DNA of 64,000 nt from Paenibacillus silvisoli (GTDB taxonomy: Bacteria > Bacillota > Bacilli > Paenibacillales > Paenibacillaceae), in the NCBI RefSeq assembly GCF_030866765.1, contig NZ_CP133017.1, positions 1,331,001 through 1,395,000 of the forward strand. The letters run 5' to 3'. The translations under genes and the position numbers were made by a program. Under the pieces are notes generated by a model, which saw only the letters and a program-made list of their open reading frames with translations, had not been told where the DNA came from and ran no database searches. The first letter of the stretch is position 1; every line of letters starts with the position of its first letter. Positions 42,942-51,644 of this stretch are shown in pieces.

Positions 42942-43493
42942 ATGCAGATAAGCAAGAGAAGCGCCAAGGATTATGTCAAATTCGGTTATCGCGTATTGCT
43001 CGGCGCGCTGTTCAGAAGGCATGTCGATCGCTGCGGGAAGCTGCTGCGGGTAGGCGGGAGCATGACGGTGTCGAAGGCCAAGCGAGCCAAGCTCATCATC
43101 GGCGACCACGTCATCCTGCACCGATATACCGGTTTTTATATGGATTCAAGCGAAGCCGTCATCGAAATCGGCGATCATACCTTCATGAATCGAAGATCGG
43201 AAATCAGATGCAAGAAGCACGTGAAGATCGGCAGCCACTGCGCCATTTCCTGGGACGTCACCATCATGGATACCGATTATCACTGCATCGAAGGGACCGA
43301 GGCGACCAAGCCGACGATCATCGGCGATCGCGTCTGGATCGGAAACAAAGCGATCATCTTGAAAGGCGTCACCATCGGAGAAGGCGCCGTCGTGGCCGCG
43401 GGATCGGTCGTGTCGAGAGACGTAGCCGCCCACACGCTGGTCGCGGGCGTTCCGGCGAGGCCTATTAAACAGAACGTGCGTTGGAGCAAGTGA
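42942..43493 (+). CDS. Acyltransferase with hexapeptide repeats (maltose O-acetyltransferase-like)
   Basis: 183 residues. The C-terminal part is a left-handed parallel beta-helix of hexapeptide repeats: IEIGDHTFMNRRSEI, VKIGSHCAISWDVTIMDTDYH, IGDRVWIGNKAIILKGVTIGEGAVVAAGSVVSRDV in pieces. The His of DTDYH corresponds to the catalytic residue of this family. It probably O-acetylates the exopolysaccharide or its precursor. ATG 42942 lies 20 bases after the flippase stop; the frame continues upstream inside the flippase gene but without a better start. Confidence 0.88.
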   Translation: MQISKRSAKDYVKFGYRVLLGALFRRHVDRCGKLLRVGGSMTVSKAKRAKLIIGDHVILHRYTGFYMDSSEAVIEIGDHTFMNRRSEIRCKKHVKIGSHCAISWDVTIMDTDYHCIEGTEATKPTIIGDRVWIGNKAIILKGVTIGEGAVVAAGSVVSRDVAAHTLVAGVPARPIKQNVRWSK

Positions 43494-43554
43494 CGGAGTG
43501 TTACTTGTTCGAAAAGCGCGCGAAAGAGAGAAGACAGGAGAAGGAGACGGATTG

Positions 43555-44523
43555 ATGGAAACCGTACAGTTCGCTCATCCGATGGATGAGCTCAAAGACC
43601 GGCTTCGGCAGATTTTGCAGGTGATTCCGCCTCATTCCAATATCTACTACATCGATTATCCGGTTCATGGCAATGGCGGCGATCTGTTAATCATGAAAGG
43701 AACCGAAGCCTTCTTCAAGGATCATCGCATTCGCGTCCAGGCACGGTACAGCGCGCTCGATTTTCCGAGGGGCTTGATGATTCCGAAGGATCACATCATC
43801 GTGCTGCACGGCGGCGGGAATTTCGGGGACCTCTATCCGGCGCATCAGAAGCTGCGCGAGCAAATCGTGACCGATTATCCCGGGAATCGCGTGGTCATGC
43901 TGCCGCAGACGATTTTTTACAAGAACGAAAAGGAATTCGACCGGACGGCAAGGATCTTCAACCGGCATTCGGACCTGCATCTCTACGTTCGCGATACGTT
44001 CTCGAAAGAGATGGCCGAAGTGAAATTCAAAACCTGCCAGGTTTACTTATGTCCCGATATGGCTCACCAATTATGGCCGATTCGCAGCAAAACGAGCCCG
44101 GACAAGGAGCTGCTCTGCTTTCTCCGGACCGATATCGAAAAGACGGCGGAGCAGGAGCGTCTCGAAGCTTCCGGCCAAGGGGATTATTTGGACTGGGCGA
44201 CGCTGTTCAATGCGTTCGAGCAGAAATCGATTCGCGTCATTTGCCGGTTGCTGCGGTCGGGCAGCGGCAAATTGCCTGTAAGCGCGATCTGGAGCAGATA
44301 CACCGATTATTTGGTGGGCAAGGCCGTCAACCGCTTCGGCAAGTACAAGGCGGTACAGACATCGAGGCTTCACGGACACATTCTGTCCTGTCTCATGGAT
44401 AAACCGAACACGCTGCTGGATAACTCATACGGCAAGAACGCCAGCTATTATCGCACTTGGACGGATGGAATAACGTCGGCGAAGCTGCTGGCGGAACGCT
44501 CGAACGCAGCAGAGAGATTTTGA
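43555..44523 (+). CDS. Polysaccharide pyruvyl transferase (EpsI/EpsO-like)
   Basis: 322 residues. NGGDLLIMKGTEAFF and VLHGGGNFGDLYPAHQKLRE followed by NRVVMLPQTIFY are the hallmarks of the exopolysaccharide pyruvyl transferase family, which forms acidic pyruvate ketals on sugars from phosphoenolpyruvate. GGAGAAGGAGACGG precedes ATG 43555. It lies among tailoring genes; the resulting polymer would be anionic. Confidence 0.9.
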   Translation: METVQFAHPMDELKDRLRQILQVIPPHSNIYYIDYPVHGNGGDLLIMKGTEAFFKDHRIRVQARYSALDFPRGLMIPKDHIIVLHGGGNFGDLYPAHQKLREQIVTDYPGNRVVMLPQTIFYKNEKEFDRTARIFNRHSDLHLYVRDTFSKEMAEVKFKTCQVYLCPDMAHQLWPIRSKTSPDKELLCFLRTDIEKTAEQERLEASGQGDYLDWATLFNAFEQKSIRVICRLLRSGSGKLPVSAIWSRYTDYLVGKAVNRFGKYKAVQTSRLHGHILSCLMDKPNTLLDNSYGKNASYYRTWTDGITSAKLLAERSNAAERF

Positions 44524-44552
44524 GTCTCCGCCAAACACCCTATTAGCAGAGA

Positions 44553-44575
44553 GAGTTTGACGCTTCGTCAAACTC
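44553..44575 (+). other. Hairpin just upstream of manC
   Basis: GAGTTTGACG-CTT-CGTCAAACTC is a perfect 10-bp stem with a 3-base loop, 22 bases before the manC start and directly ahead of its AGAGGAGAGGG ribosome site. No T-tract follows, so it may be an mRNA-processing or stabilising element rather than a terminator. Confidence 0.5.
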
Positions 44576-44597
44576 CCTATAAGAGGAGAGGGATCGC

Positions 44598-45968
44598 ATG
44601 AAAATCGTATTGCTTTCGGGAGGATCGGGGAAGCGGCTGTGGCCGCTGTCGAACGACGCCCGGTCGAAGCAGTTTTTGAAAATGCTGAAAAACGACGATG
44701 ACCGTTTGGAGTCGATGATCCAGCGCGTCTGGGGACAGCTCGGGGAAGCCGGATTGCGGGAACACGCTTACGTCGCGACAAGCAAGCCGCAGGTTGAAAT
44801 GATTCACAGCCAGCTTGGAAATGAAATCAACCTGATCGTCGAACCGGAGAGAAGGGACACGTTTCCCGCGATTGCCCTTGCCGCCGCTTATTTATATTCG
44901 GTGGAAGGCGTGAGCCTGAACGAGGCAATCGTCGTCATGCCCGTCGACCCTTTCGTCGAGATCGGCTTCTTTCATAAGCTGAGGGAGCTGGAACAGGCGC
45001 TCGAAGGCTCCGATGCCGATTTGGCGCTGATGGGAGTAAAGCCGACGTACCCTTCGGAGAAATACGGGTATATCATTCCGAAACGGGACGGCGATTCGGC
45101 TCGGTCGTACATGGACGTTCAGAGCTTCCGCGAGAAGCCCCGCGAAGAAGAGGCTGCCGAGATGATCCGTCAGGATGCCCTGTGGAACTGCGGCGTTTTT
45201 GCCTTCAAGTTGGATTTGATCATCAACATTCTGATCGTAAGCGGACTTCCGATTCAATATGAGGAAATGTTGAAACAGTACGGCAAGCTGCCCCAAATCA
45301 GCTTCGACTACAAGGTGGTGGAGAAAGCGACCCGGGTTGCGGCTATCCGGTATGACGGGGCTTGGAAGGACCTCGGCACCTGGAACACGCTGACGGAGGA
45401 AATCGAATCCCCGCTGATCGGCAAAGGGATCATCGCGGACGATGCGGTCAACGCCCATGTCATAAACGAGCTGGACGTCCCGATTACGCTCCTCGGCTTG
45501 TCCGATGTAATCGTGGCGGCAAGCCCGGACGGCATTCTTGTCGCGGATAAAGCTTCAAGCCCGCTGATCAAGGAAGTCATGAAGCACTCGGAGCAGCGGC
45601 CGATGTATGAGGAACGGCGCTGGGGACGCTATCGGGTGCTGGATTACGCGACGTATCCGGACGGCAGGGAAGTGCTGACGAAACGGATTTTCATTTCGGC
45701 CGGCAGCAATCTCAGCTACCAATATCATTGCCTTCGGGACGAGGTCTGGACGGTTGTCTCCGGACACGGAACAATGGTGCTGAACGAACGGCGGTTTACC
45801 GTCTCCGCCGGCGACGTGCTCACGGTTCCGAAGACGTTTAAACACAGTCTGCGGGCGGAAACGGATATCGAAATGATCGAAATCCAAACCGGCTCGCAGC
45901 TGATCGAAGAGGATATCGTCCGGCTGGAATACGAATGGGACGAAATCGTCCAACTCTGTAACGCTTAG
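44598..45968 (+). CDS. manC: Mannose-1-phosphate guanylyltransferase with C-terminal cupin
   Basis: 456 residues. LLSGGSGKRLWPLSNDARSK and KQFLKM form the nucleotidyltransferase signature; VEPERRDTFPAIALAA and WNCGVFAFK follow. The last 110 residues are a mannose-6-phosphate isomerase-type cupin (RRWGRYRVLDY, LSYQYHCLRDEVWTVVSGHG). It makes GDP-mannose from mannose 1-phosphate and GTP, so the polymer probably contains mannose or a sugar derived from it. It lies in the exopolysaccharide operon before the sugar dehydrogenase. Confidence 0.92.
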   Translation: MKIVLLSGGSGKRLWPLSNDARSKQFLKMLKNDDDRLESMIQRVWGQLGEAGLREHAYVATSKPQVEMIHSQLGNEINLIVEPERRDTFPAIALAAAYLYSVEGVSLNEAIVVMPVDPFVEIGFFHKLRELEQALEGSDADLALMGVKPTYPSEKYGYIIPKRDGDSARSYMDVQSFREKPREEEAAEMIRQDALWNCGVFAFKLDLIINILIVSGLPIQYEEMLKQYGKLPQISFDYKVVEKATRVAAIRYDGAWKDLGTWNTLTEEIESPLIGKGIIADDAVNAHVINELDVPITLLGLSDVIVAASPDGILVADKASSPLIKEVMKHSEQRPMYEERRWGRYRVLDYATYPDGREVLTKRIFISAGSNLSYQYHCLRDEVWTVVSGHGTMVLNERRFTVSAGDVLTVPKTFKHSLRAETDIEMIEIQTGSQLIEEDIVRLEYEWDEIVQLCNA

Positions 45969-45979
45969 GAGTGTTGACT

Positions 45980-47314
45980 ATGAACATCGCAGTAATCGGC
46001 ACCGGCTATGTCGGGCTTGTGTCGGGGATCTGCTACGCGGAGCTCGGCAATCAAGTCATCTGCGTCGACAAGGATCCATCCAAGATCGATACCCTGCAGA
46101 ACGGCGGGATTCCGATCTACGAGCCGGGCCTGCAGGAGCTGTCGGTGAAAAACATGGCTGCCGGACAGCTGATCTATACGTCCGATCTGCATCGCGCGGT
46201 TCAGCAGTCGGATATCGTCATCATCGCGGTCGGGACGCCCTCCCTGCCTAACGGGGAGGCCGACCTGTCCTATATCGATCAGGCGGCTGCCGAAATCGCG
46301 GAGGCGATGAACGGACATAAGATCATCGCCGTGAAGAGCACGGTTCCAGTCGGAACGAACGAACGCGTCGGAGAGCGGATCCGAAGCTTGACAAGCGAAC
46401 GGTTCGACAGCGTTTCGCTGCCGGAGTTTCTGCGAGAAGGCTCGGCCGTGCAGGACACGCTTCATCCGGACCGGATCGTGATCGGCGCCGATTCCGAACG
46501 AGCGGCCGACACGATCGCCAGGCTGCATCGGCCGCTGACCGATCGGATCGTGGTCACGGACATCCGAAGCGCCGAGATGCTGAAATATGCCTCCAATGCG
46601 TTTTTGGCGACCAAAATCTCGTTTATCAATGAAATCGCGAACATCTGCGAGAAGGTAGGCGCGGATGTCACCCGGGTTGCGGAAGGAATGGGGTACGACA
46701 ACCGGATCGGCCATTCGTTTCTCAAGGCGGGGATTGGCTACGGAGGCTCCTGTTTTCCGAAGGATACGCGGGCTCTTATCCAGATAGCCGGCCATGTCGA
46801 TTACGAGTTCAAATTGCTTCGCGCGGTCGTCGAGGTGAATCGGGACCAACGGTTCAATCTGATCCGTAAGCTGGAAGAGGTATTCGACGGAAATTTGGCG
46901 GGCAAGACGATTGCCGTCTGGGGACTCGCGTTCAAGCCGAATACCGACGATGTCCGGGAATCGCCAGCATTGGAAATCATTCAGCATTTGGTCCGCAGCG
47001 GTGCCGCGGTGAAGGCGTATGATCCGATTGCGATCCCGAATTTCCGCAGCGCGTACGGAGAGAACGGCGTTTCATGGTGCGACGGGGCGCTTACGGCGGC
47101 ATCCGGAGCGGACGCGGTGTGCCTGCTGACCGAATGGGACGAATTCGTCCATGTGGATATGCGTCGGCTGGAAACGGTATTGAGAAAGCCAGTGGTGATT
47201 GACGGCCGCAACGTGTATAAAGACGAGGATTTGGCGGGTACGGCGATCCTCTATTATTCCATTGGCCGACCGAGCATGAATCGGGGCGCCAAGGAGGAAC
47301 TAACGACTTTATAA
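45980..47314 (+). CDS. ugd: UDP-glucose 6-dehydrogenase
   Basis: 444 residues. GTGYVGLVSGICYAELG binds NAD; VAVGTPS-like VIIAVGTPS, SEMLKYASNAFLATKISFINE-like AEMLKYASNAFLATKISF, and catalytic Cys in GIGYGGSCFPKDT are visible. It makes UDP-glucuronic acid from the UDP-glucose made by GalU. ATG 45980 has TTAGGAGTG at the right distance; GTG 45971 is too close. A glucuronic acid residue in the polymer is thus likely, unless it serves a teichuronic-type polymer. Confidence 0.94.
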   Translation: MNIAVIGTGYVGLVSGICYAELGNQVICVDKDPSKIDTLQNGGIPIYEPGLQELSVKNMAAGQLIYTSDLHRAVQQSDIVIIAVGTPSLPNGEADLSYIDQAAAEIAEAMNGHKIIAVKSTVPVGTNERVGERIRSLTSERFDSVSLPEFLREGSAVQDTLHPDRIVIGADSERAADTIARLHRPLTDRIVVTDIRSAEMLKYASNAFLATKISFINEIANICEKVGADVTRVAEGMGYDNRIGHSFLKAGIGYGGSCFPKDTRALIQIAGHVDYEFKLLRAVVEVNRDQRFNLIRKLEEVFDGNLAGKTIAVWGLAFKPNTDDVRESPALEIIQHLVRSGAAVKAYDPIAIPNFRSAYGENGVSWCDGALTAASGADAVCLLTEWDEFVHVDMRRLETVLRKPVVIDGRNVYKDEDLAGTAILYYSIGRPSMNRGAKEELTTL

Positions 47315-47330
47315 GCGAGGACAACTCATC

Positions 47331-50273
47331 GTGAAAAAGAACGCAGCGCTGCTGCTGTTGTACGGACTATTGGTTTGCCTGATTCCGTTATCCTCGACGG
47401 TGAACGCCAGCCGGTTGACCTTCTACGAGATCGAAGTCGATCATCTTCGGGACTGGGAGCTGGTGTACAAGCATTCGGATTCGCTCGCGTTAAAGAAATT
47501 CCCGGGCGAGACGATCGATCCGACCCGCGTGAAGCGCGGCGGCGTTTCGGGCGAGTACATCGTTTACAGGGCGAAAGGCTACCTGCGGTCGTTCTCGGTG
47601 TACGCGTATTATCAACCGGAAGCCAAGAACGCGTACGACCATCCGGTATTCTACATCTCCGGCGATGGCACGACGTACAAGAAGGTCGTACCGGACATCC
47701 ATGAGGAGGACGGTCAACTGATTGGCGTCACATACGAATCGAGGAAATTCCCGGCAGGGACGAAATATGTGAAAATCGCCTATCAAGGACGAAGCGTCGC
47801 CAAATCGCCCACCATCGGGAAAGTCGTGCTGAACGGACCTTCGAGGGTCGATGCAAGCGTGTCCTCGGGCACGGTGCCTTACGGACGCATGGTCATGCTG
47901 AATAAGGCAGAGAAGGGCGAAACCGTATACTACACGACGGATGGCAGCGATCCACGGACTTCGCAAACCCGCAAGCATTACGGCTCGCCGATCGCCGTGG
48001 TGAACAGCCTGCTGCTTCGAGTCACGTCCGTGAACCATTCGGGCACGGGCCAGTCGGCGGCAAGCGGCGTATCGACTTACCGGTATGAGCCGGCTCCCAA
48101 GTCGGCCGCTCCTGCCGGCATGATCGATCCGCTCGATAATTTCAAGCGGCTTGCCAGCCGTTCCAATCTGTACGTGGCCAAAGACCAGCCCGGTTATTTC
48201 GACAACGATAAGGGACGGTTCGCGCGTACAACGGCTGCGCCGGGCAGCATGATCTACCGTACGGATTACGACATCGCCTCGGTTACGGTCTACAGCAGCT
48301 TTTTTGACGGGATTCCGATCGAGGAGCTTCGGTTTTTCGTATCGCCGGACGGCAAGCAATACAAGCAGGTTACGGCGGCAGCCAACCCGGTCGGTTATTC
48401 GGTCGGCAACTGGCAGCAGTACGCCTACGAGGCTGCCGCATTGCCGGAACATTCGAGGTATTTGAAAATCGTGCTGCTCGGATCGTCCAAAGCCTGGTCG
48501 CCCCAAGTGTCCAAGGTCGTGATCAACCAGAATACGGCATCCGTAAAGCTGGCTTCCTCCCGGAGCGATGACGCGGTGACGGCTGCATTGACCTCGGCAA
48601 CGAAAGGGGCGCGCATCTATTACCGGTTGAACAAGGGGCCGGACTTCTTGCTCTATTCGAAGCCGCTCCTGCTCAAAGGCTATAACGCGCTGGAGGCGTA
48701 TGCGGTGAGGGACGGTCTCGTGCCAAGCCCGATCCGGAACTATACGATCAACGCCGGCAAGGAAATTCAGGTCGACCGGTTCGGTCAGATGAAGGCCGCG
48801 AGCTTCGCGGGCAAGGTGACAAGCGAGAAGGAGCTGGCGGGGGATGCCGGGGCGGACGCCTCTTATTACGGCAGCCTGAAGCCGCCGTCAGGACGCGACC
48901 GTTACGGCGGGCTTGCAGGCAGCGCGAAATCGTACGGCCTTGCTGCCAAGGGCTACTTCGCCATTCAGCGGATGGGCAGCCGCAAAGTGATGACCACGCC
49001 CGACGGCAATCTTTATTTCAGCCTTGCCGTTAACGGCGTTTCAGCGCATGAAACCTTTACCCGAATCGCGGGGAGGGAGCAGAAGTTCGAATCGGTTCTC
49101 CCTTATCAAGGAGCCAATAAGAGCGCCTATATCGGCAAGGACAATTATTCCTTCTATATCGCGAATAAGTTCCGGAAGACGGGGATTTTTCCGACGGAGC
49201 ATGCGATCTATTCGGAAGCGGTAACCCGGCTCCCGAAATGGGGCTTTAACGGCGTAGGCAATTATTCGCCCGAGAAGTACGGCGAGGAAGGCAAGCTTCC
49301 TTACGTGAGGATGCTGCCGCTCAGCAGTATGGAGTGGGCCAAGCTTGAAGGCATATCCATCTTCGACATCTTTGCTCCGAATGCCGCGGCCAAGATCGAT
49401 AAAGCGTTCGCGAACGCGCTCGCGCCGCACAAAAACGACAAGATGCTGATCGGCTATTTCATCGACAACGAATACGACTTTCATAAATTTTATACGAACG
49501 TGCCAAAGCTGAAGGCCAGCAAAGCCGCAATCAAAGGGAAGCTGGTCCAAAGGCTGCAGCAAAAGTATGGAACGATCGGCGCATTCAACGCCAGCTGGAA
49601 GACGACATTCAAATCGTTCGGCGACATGAAGGAAGCCGTACTGCCGCTAAGCACATCCGCCTCGTGGCGCGATATGGAGCAATTTTTCGACTACTATCTG
49701 GATACGTTCTTCGGAACGGTTTACCGGGCGTACCGCAAATACGATCCGAACCATCTCCTGCTGGGAGACCGGTGGATCACAACGACGTTCCACGACGAGA
49801 AGATCAGGAGCGCGCTCGCCAAAGCGGAAGGCAAATACACGGATGTCATCAGCATTAACTATTACACCTACAAGCTCGAGGCCGATCTCTTGAAAGAGGT
49901 TTACGAGAAGTCGGGCGGCAAGCCGATTCTGTTCAGCGAATTCGGCTATGGCACGGGCGAGCAGGGACTGGCGCCACTTCTTCCCAACTCGGCGGCGAAT
50001 CAATTCCAAAGGGGAATGCGTTACCGGAATTACGTGGAAGGCGCTGCCGTTATGCCTTACGTTGTAGGCGCGCATCTGTTCAATTACGTGGATCAAGCCG
50101 GGCTTGGCAGGTACTGGCAGGGCGAATGGGGAGAACGCTACAACTCCGGACTCGTAAACGTCGCGGACCGCCCTTACAAGGAGTATGTGAAAGCGATCAT
50201 GGATACGAACTACGACATTTACAAAGTCATGCTCGGGCAGCGTCAGAAATTTTATTATGATTTCAAAAAATAA
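47331..50273 (+). CDS. Large secreted multidomain glycoside hydrolase with agarase-like catalytic domain
   Basis: 980 residues from GTG. A Sec signal peptide (MKKNAALLLLYGLLVCLIP, cut after about residue 26) leads to a discoidin-like domain, a chitobiase/beta-hexosaminidase C-terminal-type domain (YYTTDGSDPRTS near 200), a second discoidin-like domain and another beta domain. From about 550 to 980 comes a clan GH-A barrel recalling GH42/GH50 agarases: GYFIDNEYDF with likely acid/base Glu714 and LFSEFGYG with likely nucleophile Glu870. Being last in the exopolysaccharide operon, it may trim or release the polymer. A terminator follows. Confidence 0.8.
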   Translation: MKKNAALLLLYGLLVCLIPLSSTVNASRLTFYEIEVDHLRDWELVYKHSDSLALKKFPGETIDPTRVKRGGVSGEYIVYRAKGYLRSFSVYAYYQPEAKNAYDHPVFYISGDGTTYKKVVPDIHEEDGQLIGVTYESRKFPAGTKYVKIAYQGRSVAKSPTIGKVVLNGPSRVDASVSSGTVPYGRMVMLNKAEKGETVYYTTDGSDPRTSQTRKHYGSPIAVVNSLLLRVTSVNHSGTGQSAASGVSTYRYEPAPKSAAPAGMIDPLDNFKRLASRSNLYVAKDQPGYFDNDKGRFARTTAAPGSMIYRTDYDIASVTVYSSFFDGIPIEELRFFVSPDGKQYKQVTAAANPVGYSVGNWQQYAYEAAALPEHSRYLKIVLLGSSKAWSPQVSKVVINQNTASVKLASSRSDDAVTAALTSATKGARIYYRLNKGPDFLLYSKPLLLKGYNALEAYAVRDGLVPSPIRNYTINAGKEIQVDRFGQMKAASFAGKVTSEKELAGDAGADASYYGSLKPPSGRDRYGGLAGSAKSYGLAAKGYFAIQRMGSRKVMTTPDGNLYFSLAVNGVSAHETFTRIAGREQKFESVLPYQGANKSAYIGKDNYSFYIANKFRKTGIFPTEHAIYSEAVTRLPKWGFNGVGNYSPEKYGEEGKLPYVRMLPLSSMEWAKLEGISIFDIFAPNAAAKIDKAFANALAPHKNDKMLIGYFIDNEYDFHKFYTNVPKLKASKAAIKGKLVQRLQQKYGTIGAFNASWKTTFKSFGDMKEAVLPLSTSASWRDMEQFFDYYLDTFFGTVYRAYRKYDPNHLLLGDRWITTTFHDEKIRSALAKAEGKYTDVISINYYTYKLEADLLKEVYEKSGGKPILFSEFGYGTGEQGLAPLLPNSAANQFQRGMRYRNYVEGAAVMPYVVGAHLFNYVDQAGLGRYWQGEWGERYNSGLVNVADRPYKEYVKAIMDTNYDIYKVMLGQRQKFYYDFKK

Positions 50274-50276
50274 GAA

Positions 50277-50310
50277 CGTATAAGTTTCACCTTATACGAT
50301 GCTTATTTTT
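50277..50310 (+). terminator. Terminator of the exopolysaccharide operon
   Basis: CGTATAAG-TTTCAC-CTTATACG (50277-50298) followed by ATGCTTATTTTTCT separates the exopolysaccharide genes from the lasso-peptide operon. Confidence 0.7.
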
Positions 50311-50318
50311 CTCCGGGA

Positions 50319-50392
50319 TGAAACGCGCCGCGCCGCCAAAGGACGGCGTTAGCCGTTTCACCTTGACAAAAAGTAAATGGTTCCAGGAGGTG
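50319..50392 (+). promoter_or_regulatory. Structured leader upstream of the lasso-peptide operon
   Basis: TGAAACG (50319-50325) can pair with CGTTTCA (50354-50360), and CGCCG (50331-50335) with CGGCG (50344-50348), giving a broken hairpin. TTGACA follows at 50363-50368 but a -10 at the usual distance would fall on the AGGAGGTG ribosome site (50385-50392), so I do not call it a promoter. The operon may depend on upstream read-through or on a promoter I cannot recognise. Confidence 0.3.
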
Positions 50393-50396
50393 CGCG

Positions 50397-51644
50397 TTGG
50401 TCGATTCGAGCGGCAACAACCTTGTTTTCCTACTCTGTACGCCGAGGAGCGGAAGCTCTCTGGCCACGGTCATGCTCCAAAATCATAGCCGATTGTTCGC
50501 CACGCAGGAAATGTGGTTCCTGATGAGTCTGCGCGATTTGCAGTCGCCGCAGCGCCGGGCTTATGGCGGGACGGGCATTCTCAACCAGTTTTATAACGGC
50601 GTTCTGCCGCAGCACGCGTTCGAAGAGGCTTGCCGCTCTTTTGCAAGCCGGGTCTATAACGGCTTGCTGCAAAGCTGCGCCGGCGCGGAGATGGTGATCG
50701 ACAAGTCGCCGCGGTATTACTACTTGCTTGAATTTCTGGATGCTTTGTTCCCGCGGTCGAAACGGATCTGGTTAATCCGGAACCCGTTCGCGGTCCTCTC
50801 CTCATATAAGAAAGTAAGCGGCCAGCGGGGGACGAGCTTCAATCTGATGAATGACCTGCGCGCTTCCGCATTCGATATGAAGGTCGCCGATCTGACGATT
50901 GGGTTGTTCCGTTACTTCCGGTATTTCGCCGCCCAAAACAACCCTTATGCGCACCGGTTGTCCTACGAGCGGCTCGTGACCGACCCTAAAGAGCAGTTAA
51001 GCGAGGTTTGCCGGTTTCTGGGCGTTGCTTATGAAGAGGGGATGGAGGCGTACGGGAATTACAGGCATTCCCCCAAGTCCGACTTGTATTACAGCATGGG
51101 GGTTGGCGATCCGTTCGTAGCCAATCATACGGAGCCTAATCAAGCTTCCGTCCACATCTGGAAAGAGGTGCTGGACAAGCAGGAAATCGACATGTACGGC
51201 CGGGCGCTTGGGGCGCGAATCTTCCATGATCTCGGCTACGGCGAGCAGCTGGCGGAAGCCGAGCGGCTGACGGGCGTACGGTTTGAGCAGGAACCGGACG
51301 AAGAGCTGCTGGCTTTATGCGCGAAACGGTTGTCGGATGCGACAGGCTGCAGGTGGGAATCGGATTACGGGATGAGAACCGATCCGGGCGCGACATGGAA
51401 CGGCATGGAGCCGGAACGGAGCGAGGACGAAAGATGGCTGAGCCCGGAAGTGCTTCAGCTGCAGATGACCGTTCGCATGCTCGAGAAGCGGCTGGCAAAC
51501 AGCGCCGGCGAACAGGAACAGCTGAAATCGCAGCTTAACGCAATGAGGGGGAAGGCGAATCGGTTAAAAACGATCATTCCGTTCGGCGATCGTCTGTCTC
51601 GTCTGGCTTCGGCTTACTTGGCTCACGGCGGGTGGAAAAAATGA
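50397..51644 (+). CDS. PAPS-dependent sulfotransferase, first gene of the lasso-peptide operon
   Basis: 415 residues starting at TTG with AGGAGGTG just upstream. TPRSGSSLATVML (residues 15-27) is the loop that binds the 5'-phosphosulfate part of PAPS, and KRIWLIRNPFAVLSSYKKV near 130 holds the Arg and Ser for the 3'-phosphate; VIDKSPRYYYLLEFL is also conserved. The family moves a sulfo group to a hydroxyl, sometimes of Tyr. The last 60 residues look coiled-coil-like (LQMTVRMLEKRLANS). The stop overlaps the start of cyclase C1 (ATGA), so it is made together with the lasso enzymes, making a peptide substrate plausible. A cell-surface sugar from the upstream cluster is the other option. Confidence 0.87.
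   Translation: MVDSSGNNLVFLLCTPRSGSSLATVMLQNHSRLFATQEMWFLMSLRDLQSPQRRAYGGTGILNQFYNGVLPQHAFEEACRSFASRVYNGLLQSCAGAEMVIDKSPRYYYLLEFLDALFPRSKRIWLIRNPFAVLSSYKKVSGQRGTSFNLMNDLRASAFDMKVADLTIGLFRYFRYFAAQNNPYAHRLSYERLVTDPKEQLSEVCRFLGVAYEEGMEAYGNYRHSPKSDLYYSMGVGDPFVANHTEPNQASVHIWKEVLDKQEIDMYGRALGARIFHDLGYGEQLAEAERLTGVRFEQEPDEELLALCAKRLSDATGCRWESDYGMRTDPGATWNGMEPERSEDERWLSPEVLQLQMTVRMLEKRLANSAGEQEQLKSQLNAMRGKANRLKTIIPFGDRLSRLASAYLAHGGWKK

Noticed and set aside
50363..50368. TTGACA as -35 of the lasso operon
   Set aside because: The matching -10 position falls on the AGGAGGTG ribosome site and has no TATAAT-like sequence.
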